Part shown: piece after piece, positions 19,261-27,072 of the stretch
Layout of the letters: each line of letters starts with the position of its first letter
How positions within the stretch are numbered: the stretch's first letter is position 1
Assembly: GCF_001595645.1 (NCBI RefSeq)
Contig: NZ_LNKT01000023.1
Span: 1-64,000 of the forward strand
Source of the DNA: Sulfurovum riftiae
GTDB lineage: Bacteria; Campylobacterota; Campylobacteria; Campylobacterales; Sulfurovaceae
Length of the DNA: 64,000 nt
Reading direction: 5' to 3'
Translations under genes and position numbers: made by a program
The notes under the pieces: model-generated
What the model was told of the DNA's origin: nothing
Seen by the model: the letters and a program-made list of their open reading frames with translations, nothing else
The model's database searches: none

Positions 19261-22200
19261 CTACTTAAACACCTTCTCACAATCCTTAGTGATAGCCCCC
19301 GGGACTGTCGCGATGGTCATAAATTCTGACATTTGCAATAGGGGATACATCACTGAGATATAGTATTTCGGATCAAGGATCTTTGCCTCTCCATTCTCTA
19401 TGAGTACAGGGTAGGGAAGCAGGGCAGCATTGTTCGTACCTATGCGTCCTGTGAATTTGTTGGTCCTTCTGCTAAGCACTACACCAATGAGTGTTGCTCC
19501 ATTGTCCAGTTTTTGTTCAAAGACTACCTTTTTGTTGTTCTTGATCTTTTTGAGAAGATCATTGCCTCTTGCTACGACCACCATATCCTGATATTGGGGC
19601 ATACCATGCATGAACTGGTACTTTGGCAAAAGCTGGAATTTCAGCTGGTCTTTGGAGTTCAGCAGGTTCTCAAAATTACTGGTGATCTGTTTGAGTGTCG
19701 CTTTTGCCACTTCCTCATCATAGGCATCCTGCATAAAGGCTTTGGCTATATAGATCGGATTGGTAATACTGATGTGGTTGTCTTTCTTGTTGACAAGCAG
19801 ACGGAGTGAGGCAGCGAAACCATGGCCCTTTTTACTTGCCATCTTCGTCAGCTTTTTATCGGTGAAGACGATAGAGACAAGTTCTCCCTTTTTATCCAGT
19901 TTTATTACGCCAAGGATATCGAAGCCTGCTTTTTTCAGGCGATCCTTTGCCTCATTGACATCAATATATTTCCCCCTGATATAAGCTGAAACCCTGCTAT
20001 GAGTGACCTCTCCAATATTTGTTGCAGTATTTTTGGCTTTTTCTTTCTTGACACGGTCCTCAGGTGAAATATAGTTTGGAGGCATACGCTTGGAGAATTT
20101 AATAGAGCGGTCAGCTATATTATGATGTTCCTGGTATGTTTTTACCTTGATCGGCTGTATCGGTTTTGGAGGTTCCGGAATCGTGATCTCGATGGTCTCT
20201 CCACCGGTTTCTATTTTTATCTGTTTGGGTGTTTTGTTTTTTGCTTCTGACTTTGAGTCTTTTGCTGCTGCAGGTGTTTTGGCAACTTTTTTGATAGATG
20301 ATTTTTCTGTATTTTTCTTTTCCGCCGGTATGGCTTTGCGTGTCAATGGATTGACATTGGGAGTCTTTTTCATCCCCAGAGAGAGCATGATCTGGGGAAT
20401 CTCTTCATCAAGCCCATTGACCAGGTCTACTCTTTTTTGATCTGTAATACCAAGAGAGTCTGTCCAGTTATGCAGTCTCAGCATACCAATAACAACCCTG
20501 TTCTCTCCCTTGGGGATATACATATACATTGTACAGGGGGCAAAAAGTCCGGTATTTGGCTGAGCCCCTTCGGTGTCGAACATATTGTAGGAAAATTCAA
20601 GATGACAGAGCGAGTAGGTCCAGAAGGCATCGAATTTTTCAAGGATCTTTGCTGCATCATCCGTTGCATCCATGAAGTTATGATACCCGGCAATAAGATA
20701 TTCTTTTGCTGTAAAAGCTTCTTCAAATTTATTTTGGAACTCATCCATGAAATCCTCAAGATCATCAGGCCTCTCCTTGAACGTATACTCGAAGTTCATC
20801 ATGCGTACTTCAGGCAGTTTTTTGTACGGCAGGTAGGATTTAGTGTATTTGATGCCTTTTGCCTTGAATGCAGCTTCCACTTTTTTGTCAAGCGGTCCAA
20901 AAGAAGCAATGAATTTATTACGTACTTCAGGATCGGTAATGTCACCCATCTCAAGGAAGGCTTCCGGTACAATGTGTCCTGCATGCGTCACTTTTTCATC
21001 CAGTTTTTTCTGGACCAGCATATTGAATGGTGCCGTAATGGCGATACGAGGATCTATATTGAGTAGTGGCAGAATAACCTTGTCATTGGCAATGGAGAGG
21101 AAGCTGACCATATCAAGGACTGTTGAGCCGTATTTCTCCTTATAGTTGTCATTGACTCTGTGGTGAGGATCCGTTACACGAAAGTCAATGGATTTGAGGT
21201 CTTCCTCAACGATCTTGGTGTACTGTTCTCCGGCATCTTTGCCTTCAAGTGCATACATCACAGCCAATGTACCCTTGGGTGTACCGCTGGTAATGGCTGC
21301 GGCAGGAGCTGTTTCTGTTTTGGCTGCAGCAGGCTTTGCTGCCGGTACGGATCTCCTGGTTAAAAGAGGATTGGTATTCGGTGTGGCTTTCATGCCGATC
21401 TGTTTGAGCAGTTCGGGGATCTCCCTGTCAAGTTTCTCTACAAGTGCAACTCTTTTCTCGTCCGTAATGCCAAGTGTGTCTGTCCAGTTATGCAATCTGT
21501 ACATTCCTACGATAAGTTTGTTGCTTCCTTTGGGAATGAACATATACATCGTACAGGGAGCAAAGAGCCCTGCCAGGGGCTGTGCCCCTTCGGTATCGAA
21601 CATATTGTAGGAGAATTCAAGATGACAGAGCGAGTAGGTCCAGAAAGCATCATAGTCTTTCAGAATCTCTGTTGCATTCTCTGTTCCTTCCATGAAATTA
21701 TGGTATCCGGCGATGAGATACTCTTTTCCAATAAATGCTTCTTCGAATTTATTTTGGATCTCATCCATGAAATCCTCGATATCGTCGACCGGTTCAAATT
21801 CATATTCGAAATTGATCATGGTCTGTTTTGGCAGCTTTTTGAGTGTCAGATGGCTTTTTTCTCCGCCAAGCTCCTTTTCGATCATCTCATCAAGTGATTT
21901 GAAACTTGCCGTAAACTTCTCTCTTACTTCTTTGTTCTCTATGCCAAGTATGTCGAGCATTGCTTTGGGACTGAGATGACCTACCTGTGTGTAATCTTCA
22001 TTCAGTTTTTTGGCTATGAGCATGTTGAAAGGCCCGAAACCGGAGATACGGGGATCGATGTTAAGCAGGGGAAGCATCATCTTGTCATTGACCACCGGCA
22101 TAAAGCTCAGTACATCCAGTACGGTAGAGCCATATTTCTTTTTATACTGATCATTGACTCTTTTGTGCGGATCGGTAAGGTTGAAACCTATGGTTTTCAG

Positions 22201-22356
22201 TTTCTCTTCCATCATTGCATTGTACTTCTCCTCTACATCACCCTTGATGGTGTAGATCACTGCAAGTGAGTCATCACTTTTCGTATCGGCAGAGAAAAGG
22301 AAGTGGGGGAAGAAGAGCAGCAGAGAAAAAAGAAGAATTTTCTTAAAAACAGGCAT
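19261..22356 (-). CDS. Large exported protein of two tandem ~310-residue domains plus a third C-terminal domain
   Basis: 1031 residues with a signal peptide (1-22). Two homologous domains start at residues 31 and 364 and share TDPHxRVNDxYKxKYGSTVLD, LPLLNIDPRI, YSLCHLEFSYNMFDTEGAQP and GLFAPCTMYM, with cysteines at equivalent positions. Ala/Pro/Lys-rich linkers follow each (about 330-360 and 690-800). The last ~225 residues form a different domain homologous to the C-terminal part of the protein at 30743. The GLFAPC segment faintly recalls DUF302 proteins, but I do not recognise the family with confidence. It is probably periplasmic, and the function is unknown. Confidence 0.8.
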   Translation of the reverse strand: MPVFKKILLFSLLLFFPHFLFSADTKSDDSLAVIYTIKGDVEEKYNAMMEEKLKTIGFNLTDPHKRVNDQYKKKYGSTVLDVLSFMPVVNDKMMLPLLNIDPRISGFGPFNMLIAKKLNEDYTQVGHLSPKAMLDILGIENKEVREKFTASFKSLDEMIEKELGGEKSHLTLKKLPKQTMINFEYEFEPVDDIEDFMDEIQNKFEEAFIGKEYLIAGYHNFMEGTENATEILKDYDAFWTYSLCHLEFSYNMFDTEGAQPLAGLFAPCTMYMFIPKGSNKLIVGMYRLHNWTDTLGITDEKRVALVEKLDREIPELLKQIGMKATPNTNPLLTRRSVPAAKPAAAKTETAPAAAITSGTPKGTLAVMYALEGKDAGEQYTKIVEEDLKSIDFRVTDPHHRVNDNYKEKYGSTVLDMVSFLSIANDKVILPLLNIDPRIAITAPFNMLVQKKLDEKVTHAGHIVPEAFLEMGDITDPEVRNKFIASFGPLDKKVEAAFKAKGIKYTKSYLPYKKLPEVRMMNFEYTFKERPDDLEDFMDEFQNKFEEAFTAKEYLIAGYHNFMDATDDAAKILEKFDAFWTYSLCHLEFSYNMFDTEGAQPNTGLFAPCTMYMYIPKGENRVVIGMLRLHNWTDSLGITDQKRVDLVNGLDEEIPQIMLSLGMKKTPNVNPLTRKAIPAEKKNTEKSSIKKVAKTPAAAKDSKSEAKNKTPKQIKIETGGETIEITIPEPPKPIQPIKVKTYQEHHNIADRSIKFSKRMPPNYISPEDRVKKEKAKNTATNIGEVTHSRVSAYIRGKYIDVNEAKDRLKKAGFDILGVIKLDKKGELVSIVFTDKKLTKMASKKGHGFAASLRLLVNKKDNHISITNPIYIAKAFMQDAYDEEVAKATLKQITSNFENLLNSKDQLKFQLLPKYQFMHGMPQYQDMVVVARGNDLLKKIKNNKKVVFEQKLDNGATLIGVVLSRRTNKFTGRIGTNNAALLPYPVLIENGEAKILDPKYYISVMYPLLQMSEFMTIATVPGAITKDCEKVFK

Positions 22357-22445
22357 AGGTACATCCTTTATAATTAATACTATAGGATAGCATAATGTTT
22401 ATAGATAAAATAAATGTTATTTATGATTTTTGATCAATAGAAGTG

Positions 22446-22474
22446 AAAAGCTACCAAAAGTTACGGTAGCTTTT
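22446..22474 (-). terminator. Terminator of the 11-mer repeat gene
   Basis: Ten-pair perfect stem AAAAGCTACC/GGTAGCTTTT with a nine-base loop, 20 bases past the stop of the minus-strand gene at 22494. Confidence 0.8.
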
Positions 22475-22493
22475 CTGAGGTTTTACAGAAAGA

Positions 22494-23414
22494 TTATTTG
22501 TGAGCGTCGTTGTCGTCCGCTACTTCTTTTACTGATTTTCTTGTCTCTTTGGAGATCGTCTTGGTAGAGTCATTCGCATTGTCAGAGATCGTTTTTGTAG
22601 AATCATTGACATTGTCGGAAACAGTTCTTGTTGTTTCATCAAGGTCGTTTGAAACTTCTTTTACAGAGTCTCTTGTATCGTTGGAGATCGTTTTTGTTGT
22701 CTCGTCAAGGTCATTTGAAACTGTCTGAACGGAGTCTCTTGTATCGTTGGAGATCGTTTTTGTAGAGTCATTGACATTGTCAGAAACATCTTTAACAGAA
22801 TCTCTTGTATCGTTAGAGACAGTTTTGACGGAATCTCTTGAGTCGTTGGAGACTGTTTTTACAGAATCTCTCGAGTCATTTGAAACCGTCTTGACAGAAT
22901 CTGTTGTGTCATTTGAAACTGTTTTTACAGAATCTCTTGAGTCGTTGGAGACTGTTTTTACAGAATCTCTCGAGTCGTTAGAAACGGTTTTGGTCGCATC
23001 GTTGATATCTTTGGAAACAGAGATAGCAGAATCTTTGAAGTCTTTTGAAGCAATAGTCGTTGAATCTTTAAGATCTTTGGTCGTATTGGTAATAGAGTCT
23101 TTTGTGTCCTCTGCCACTTCTACCGTTGCATCTCTTACATCTTTGCTTGTAGATACCTGAGCTGTCTTAAGGTCATCAGATACTTTGACTGAAGTGTCTT
23201 TTGCGTCTGCACTTACATTGGTTACTGTTCTTTCAGCACTCTTACTTGTCTCAACGGCACCGTCCTTCATGGACTCGACACTGTCTTTAGCGTCTTTACT
23301 CATAGAGATCGCGGCTTCTTTCATATCTTTGAACATATCTCCAAAGCTGAAATCTGCCTGAGCACTTGTGAAAAGTGCCGCTGCTGCTACACATGAAATT
23401 ACTGTTTTTTTCAT
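22494..23414 (-). CDS. Exported 11-residue-repeat (LEA/apolipoprotein-like) protein
   Basis: 306 residues: a signal peptide (MKKTVISCVAAAALFTSAQA) followed by about 25 tandem 11-residue units of the type TVSNDSRDSVK, strongly hydrophilic and rich in Ser, Asp, Lys, Thr and Val. Eleven-residue periodicity is the hallmark of extended amphipathic helices seen in group 3 LEA proteins and apolipoproteins. Several units (around residues 145-215) are nearly identical and give 33-base DNA repeats. The ATG follows AAAAGGA. It lies between two exported-protein genes. A desiccation or stress role is only an analogy; a periplasmic coiled-coil spacer is equally possible. Confidence 0.82.
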   Translation of the reverse strand: MKKTVISCVAAAALFTSAQADFSFGDMFKDMKEAAISMSKDAKDSVESMKDGAVETSKSAERTVTNVSADAKDTSVKVSDDLKTAQVSTSKDVRDATVEVAEDTKDSITNTTKDLKDSTTIASKDFKDSAISVSKDINDATKTVSNDSRDSVKTVSNDSRDSVKTVSNDTTDSVKTVSNDSRDSVKTVSNDSRDSVKTVSNDTRDSVKDVSDNVNDSTKTISNDTRDSVQTVSNDLDETTKTISNDTRDSVKEVSNDLDETTRTVSDNVNDSTKTISDNANDSTKTISKETRKSVKEVADDNDAHK

Positions 23415-23611
23415 ATACCATCCTTTTGATTGGTTGTTAATTTGTTAGGTATCACCTTTCAGCATCTTATCACCAAATATTTAAATTAAAACTTAAACTG
23501 TATAAAAAAATGTAATTAAGTTTGATGATGATAATCAATGGAACTGTTTTATTAAAGATAATTCGTTACAATGGTGACATCAAGACCAACTTTATAAAAA
23601 GGGATGAAAAA

Positions 23612-24034
23612 ATGATAGGATTTTTACGTCAGATAACACTGCTTACAGCGGCAACGACAGCATTTACGATGGCAGAGGGATATACTCAGGCAGACAGGAT
23701 CCTGGATATGCAGAAGATGGCCCAGGCGATGCAGGATATCCAATCGGGATTCTTTTACAATAATGTCGATATTGTCAAAGCGGGAACAAAAGTACTCAAA
23801 GATACGATCGTGAATGTCAGACCGATCGATGCAGAAGTGAACAATAAAGATATCTATGAAAAATGGCTGAACAATGATCTTAAAATGACACGGAAGATCC
23901 AGAAGAAGATCAAGAATAAAGCTACGGATATCGAAGAGCGTTTCTCAGATGGAGATGCGGTCCAGGCGTTGCAGGCATACAGCAAGATCGCAGGACAGTG
24001 CATGAAATGCCATGTACGTTTGAGGAAATGGTAA
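23612..24034 (+). CDS. Exported class II-like cytochrome c, single heme
   Basis: 140 residues with a signal peptide (to about residue 21), a mostly helical body, and a single heme-binding CMKCH at residues 130-134, ten residues from the end. A C-terminal CxxCH on a four-helix body is the layout of cytochrome c' and related class II cytochromes. The longer frame opening at 23522 lacks a signal peptide at its start; AAGGGA seven bases before 23612 supports this ATG. The redox partner is unknown. Confidence 0.8.
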   Translation: MIGFLRQITLLTAATTAFTMAEGYTQADRILDMQKMAQAMQDIQSGFFYNNVDIVKAGTKVLKDTIVNVRPIDAEVNNKDIYEKWLNNDLKMTRKIQKKIKNKATDIEERFSDGDAVQALQAYSKIAGQCMKCHVRLRKW

Positions 24035-24131
24035 TAGGCAAGGATGATCATATCTATAAGTACCTATAATACCGAGCAAAGAAAACAGAGTGATACTCTT
24101 GTTATGCAATCCTATTGAAAAGAATGAATAA

Positions 24132-24932
24132 ATGTTACAGATGAAAAAGTTCGTAATGGTCGCCTTTTTACTACTTACTGTAGTACAGGCTGGAGGGATC
24201 ACACTGACGGGAACGGTCGTTTCCGACGGTCAGAAGATGATCGGAAGCCGTTATATGGGGTATGTAAAAAAGGTTTATGTCAAACTGGGCGACAAAGTAA
24301 AACGCGAAGATGATCTCTACGAGATGGAATCGGCGGAGTTCGATATTATGAAAACACAGGCGAATCTGATGCTGGAACAGTCCCAGATCGCGCTGGAATA
24401 CTGGAGAGACCGTCTCAGAGTAATTAACAGGAAGAAAGAGACGATGAAGAAGAAGCAGGGGATCACCGGTTTTGACTGGGATGACCTTGAAGGCCAGGTC
24501 GAAAATGTCAAAGCGATGCTCGAATCGACCAAAATCATGGTAAAGCATGCTGCCGAGCAGGTCAAAGAGATGGCAGTTGTCTTCAATTATCTGAAGATGA
24601 AAGCACCTGCGGACGGTGTGGTCGTGCAGAAAAATATCAAAGTAGGCGATATGGTCATGCCCGGTATGCTGACGATTATGATCGTCGATACCGAGAACCT
24701 TGAGATCGATGTTTCCCTCTCGGAAGGGATCATCGGCAAGGTTCATGAGGGGCAGCGGCTTACAGTGGAAATTCCTTCCCTCAAATACAAAACGATCGGT
24801 ACGGTACATGCGATCATCCCCGATGCCAACCCTATGACCCACAAGATAAAAATGCGTGTTACGTTCGACAAGGGAGATTTGAATATCTTCCCGGGAATGT
24901 ATGCAAAAGTGACGATTCCTGACCAAAAATAA
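24132..24932 (+). CDS. Orphan RND-type periplasmic adaptor
   Basis: A 266-residue membrane fusion protein with signal peptide, split lipoyl domain (GSRYMGYVKKVYVKLGDKVKRE and MKAPADGVVVQKNIKVGD), a coiled-coil hairpin and a beta-barrel C-terminus (IFPGMYAKVTI). It is a close paralogue of the adaptor at 13473; both share VVSD-QKM-SRYMGYVK and NPMTHK. No permease or channel gene adjoins it, so it may serve the split RND pump or a pump encoded elsewhere. Confidence 0.87.
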   Translation: MLQMKKFVMVAFLLLTVVQAGGITLTGTVVSDGQKMIGSRYMGYVKKVYVKLGDKVKREDDLYEMESAEFDIMKTQANLMLEQSQIALEYWRDRLRVINRKKETMKKKQGITGFDWDDLEGQVENVKAMLESTKIMVKHAAEQVKEMAVVFNYLKMKAPADGVVVQKNIKVGDMVMPGMLTIMIVDTENLEIDVSLSEGIIGKVHEGQRLTVEIPSLKYKTIGTVHAIIPDANPMTHKIKMRVTFDKGDLNIFPGMYAKVTIPDQK

Positions 24933-25026
24933 TTTTTTACATTTTTCCTTGTGCTACTATGGATTTATCGTTTGGAAAATGGTACACTAGTTCAGAAGAT
25001 ATTTTTAGTGTAAGGATGGTACTCTG

Positions 25027-25986
25027 ATGGAAAAGGTATATGATCTTATTATCATCGGCGGCGGGCCGGGGGGCATCGGCTCTGCAGTTGAGGCAAAAGT
25101 ACTTGGGCTTGAAAAAGTACTGATGATAGAAAAAACAGACAATCACTCCCATACCATACGAAAATTTTACAAAGACCAGAAACGTGTCGACAAGGATTGG
25201 CAGGGACAGGCTGTAGATCTTGAAGGAAATGTCGAGTTCACGGACGGGACCAAAGAGAGTACCCTTGATTATTTCGACAGACTTTTGGATGATGAAGCGA
25301 TCGACACCCGCTTCAATTGTGCTGTAGAAAAGGTTGAAAAGAGAGAGGGACTTTTTCATGTCATATCCGGTTGTGGTGAGGATGTCGCCAAAAATGTGAT
25401 CGTTGCCATCGGGCGGATGGGAAAACCCAACAAACCTTCCTACAAAATTCCCGCATCTTTGAAAACACAGATCAATTTCAATCTTGACAAGTGCAGCAAC
25501 GGTGAGCACATACTTGTAGTCGGAGGCGGGGACAGTGCAGTGGAGTATGCCTGTGAACTGAGCCAGACCAATGAGGTGACGCTGAATTACCGACGTGATT
25601 CTCTCAACCGTCCCAATCCGACCAACCAGGAAATGATCGCAGACTATTGCGAAAATGAAGCGGTCAGAACAAAGCTTGGTGTCGATATAGAGGGGCTTGA
25701 GAATGAGCATGGTCAGGTGAAAGTAAAGTTCAGCGATGGTGAAGAGCTTTTCGACAGAGTCATCTATGCCATAGGCGGTACGACTCCCAAAGATTTTCTC
25801 AAAAGCTGCGGTATCACACTGGATGAAACAGGTGAGCCGATATTCGATGACAACTATGAGAGTGAAGTTCCGGGGTTGTATATCGCTGGAGATATTGTAT
25901 TCAACAGTGGCGGGAGTATCGCGATCGCCCTCAATCATGGATACCGTATCGTAAACCATATTTTAAAACAGAGAAAGGAGACATGA
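25027..25986 (+). CDS. Thioredoxin-reductase-like FAD/NAD(P)-dependent oxidoreductase without CxxC
   Basis: A 319-residue two-dinucleotide-binding-domain flavoprotein. The N-terminal FAD motif is GGGPGGIGSAVEA, and the central NAD(P) motif is VVGGGDSAVEYACEL (about residues 165-180). The C-terminal FAD contact is GLYIAGDI. The redox-active CxxC of thioredoxin reductase is missing, so the protein resembles YpdA or ferredoxin-NADP reductase-type members; the Cys14 typical of YpdA is replaced by Gly. AAGGATGG precedes the ATG. The stop overlaps the DJ-1 gene. Confidence 0.82.
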   Translation: MEKVYDLIIIGGGPGGIGSAVEAKVLGLEKVLMIEKTDNHSHTIRKFYKDQKRVDKDWQGQAVDLEGNVEFTDGTKESTLDYFDRLLDDEAIDTRFNCAVEKVEKREGLFHVISGCGEDVAKNVIVAIGRMGKPNKPSYKIPASLKTQINFNLDKCSNGEHILVVGGGDSAVEYACELSQTNEVTLNYRRDSLNRPNPTNQEMIADYCENEAVRTKLGVDIEGLENEHGQVKVKFSDGEELFDRVIYAIGGTTPKDFLKSCGITLDETGEPIFDDNYESEVPGLYIAGDIVFNSGGSIAIALNHGYRIVNHILKQRKET

Positions 25987-26546
25987 TGGCAAGTGTATTG
26001 TTACCATTGGCAAAAGGATTTGAAGAGTTGGAAGCGGTCGCGCTGACCGATGTTATGAGACGCGGCGGTATCGAAGTACGTCTGGCCTATCTGGAAGATG
26101 AACTTCAGAGTGACCTGGTATTGGGAGCGAACGGCATTACCATCAAGGCCGATACTTCCATAAAGAATGTCATTTCCGATGATTTTGACATGATGGTCCT
26201 GCCCGGCGGGTGGGGCGGTACCTATGCGCTGGCAGAGAATGCAAGGGTGATCGAACTGCTGCAGGAGTTCAAAGCGAAGAAGGTGGTCGGTGCCATGTGT
26301 GCCGCACCGTTCGCCCTCAAAAAAGCGGGTGTGCTCGGTGAGAGATATACTGCGTATCCCGGAGCGGTTGAAGAGATAGATCATCCAGGGTACGTGGCAG
26401 ATGAAAAGGTCGTAGAAGACGGTAATGTACTGACCTCTCAGGGACCGGGAACCGCCGTCTGCTTCGGACTGGCCATCGTCAGAAGACTGGTAGGCGAGGA
26501 GAGTATGCAGGCAGTGAAGGATGGAATGCTTTTAAGTTACTGTTAG
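25986..26546 (+). CDS. DJ-1/PfpI family protein
   Basis: A 186-residue DJ-1/ThiJ fold protein. The nucleophile is Cys105 in VGAMCAAPFALKKAGVL, and the partner acid lies in GFEELEAV (residues 11-18). Such proteins are reported as chaperones or glyoxalase/deglycase-like enzymes, and the exact activity is debated. Of the ATGATG pair, the second is better placed relative to AAAGGAG. It is coupled to the flavoprotein gene by stop/start overlap. Confidence 0.9.
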   Translation: MASVLLPLAKGFEELEAVALTDVMRRGGIEVRLAYLEDELQSDLVLGANGITIKADTSIKNVISDDFDMMVLPGGWGGTYALAENARVIELLQEFKAKKVVGAMCAAPFALKKAGVLGERYTAYPGAVEEIDHPGYVADEKVVEDGNVLTSQGPGTAVCFGLAIVRRLVGEESMQAVKDGMLLSYC

Positions 26547-26667
26547 ATTCATAAGTTAAAGTTTATTAAATTATTAGTTTAATTTATATTTATCTAAGTT
26601 TTCTTTGGTTATAGTTTTCTAAATTTACGCTATTTCCTATTGAAAAGTGTATAAACAGGAGCACCTT

Positions 26668-26976
26668 ATGAAGAGAACTTGGATGATTTTACTGCTATGT
26701 ATTGCATTCATACCCGTTTATGGTACAGAGCATAATGCTACGACTGAACACAATAGAAGCAAAGAGAGCAACAGAACTGTAGTATCTGACAAGACAAAGG
26801 AAGCTGTCAAAAAAGCAATGGAACTTGAAGAGAAGTACGCAAGGGAACAACGCTTTTATCAGGGAGACGAATATGACCTCAAAAGCAAGGAGTTCGACCC
26901 TGAGACCCTGAAGAAAGTACCTGCCATTGAACCGGACTACGATTTCGATATGGATACCGGCGTCTACGACGATTAA
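26668..26976 (+). CDS. Small exported protein of unknown function
   Basis: 102 residues starting at an ATG with AGGAG seven bases upstream: signal peptide (MKRTWMILLLCIAFIPVYG), then a charged segment with a short helix (SDKTKEAVKKAMELEEKYAREQ) and an acidic tail ending DMDTGVYDD. It lacks a lipobox and I do not recognise a family. It lies just before dnaE, which has its own -10. Confidence 0.6.
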   Translation: MKRTWMILLLCIAFIPVYGTEHNATTEHNRSKESNRTVVSDKTKEAVKKAMELEEKYAREQRFYQGDEYDLKSKEFDPETLKKVPAIEPDYDFDMDTGVYDD

Positions 26977-27019
26977 AAGTATCCATATTTTTTTCAATCT
27001 TTTTTTACCTAAACTCTGC

Positions 27020-27025
27020 TATATT
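27020..27025 (+). promoter_or_regulatory. dnaE -10 box (weak)
   Basis: TATATT 47 bases before the dnaE start, following a T-rich stretch that may also terminate the preceding gene. Confidence 0.4.
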
Positions 27026-27072
27026 CAGACCATTAAATATTTTATTTTTATCTATAGATCATAAGGCTGAAT

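Noticed and set aside
20437-21066. Plus-strand 209-codon open frame
   Set aside because: It is antisense to the 1031-codon exported protein; the matching frame also appears in the second repeat copy because the DNA is duplicated.
22494-23414. 33-base direct repeats that resemble a CRISPR array
   Set aside because: The units are in frame, read as 11-residue protein repeats behind a signal peptide, and have no unique spacers.
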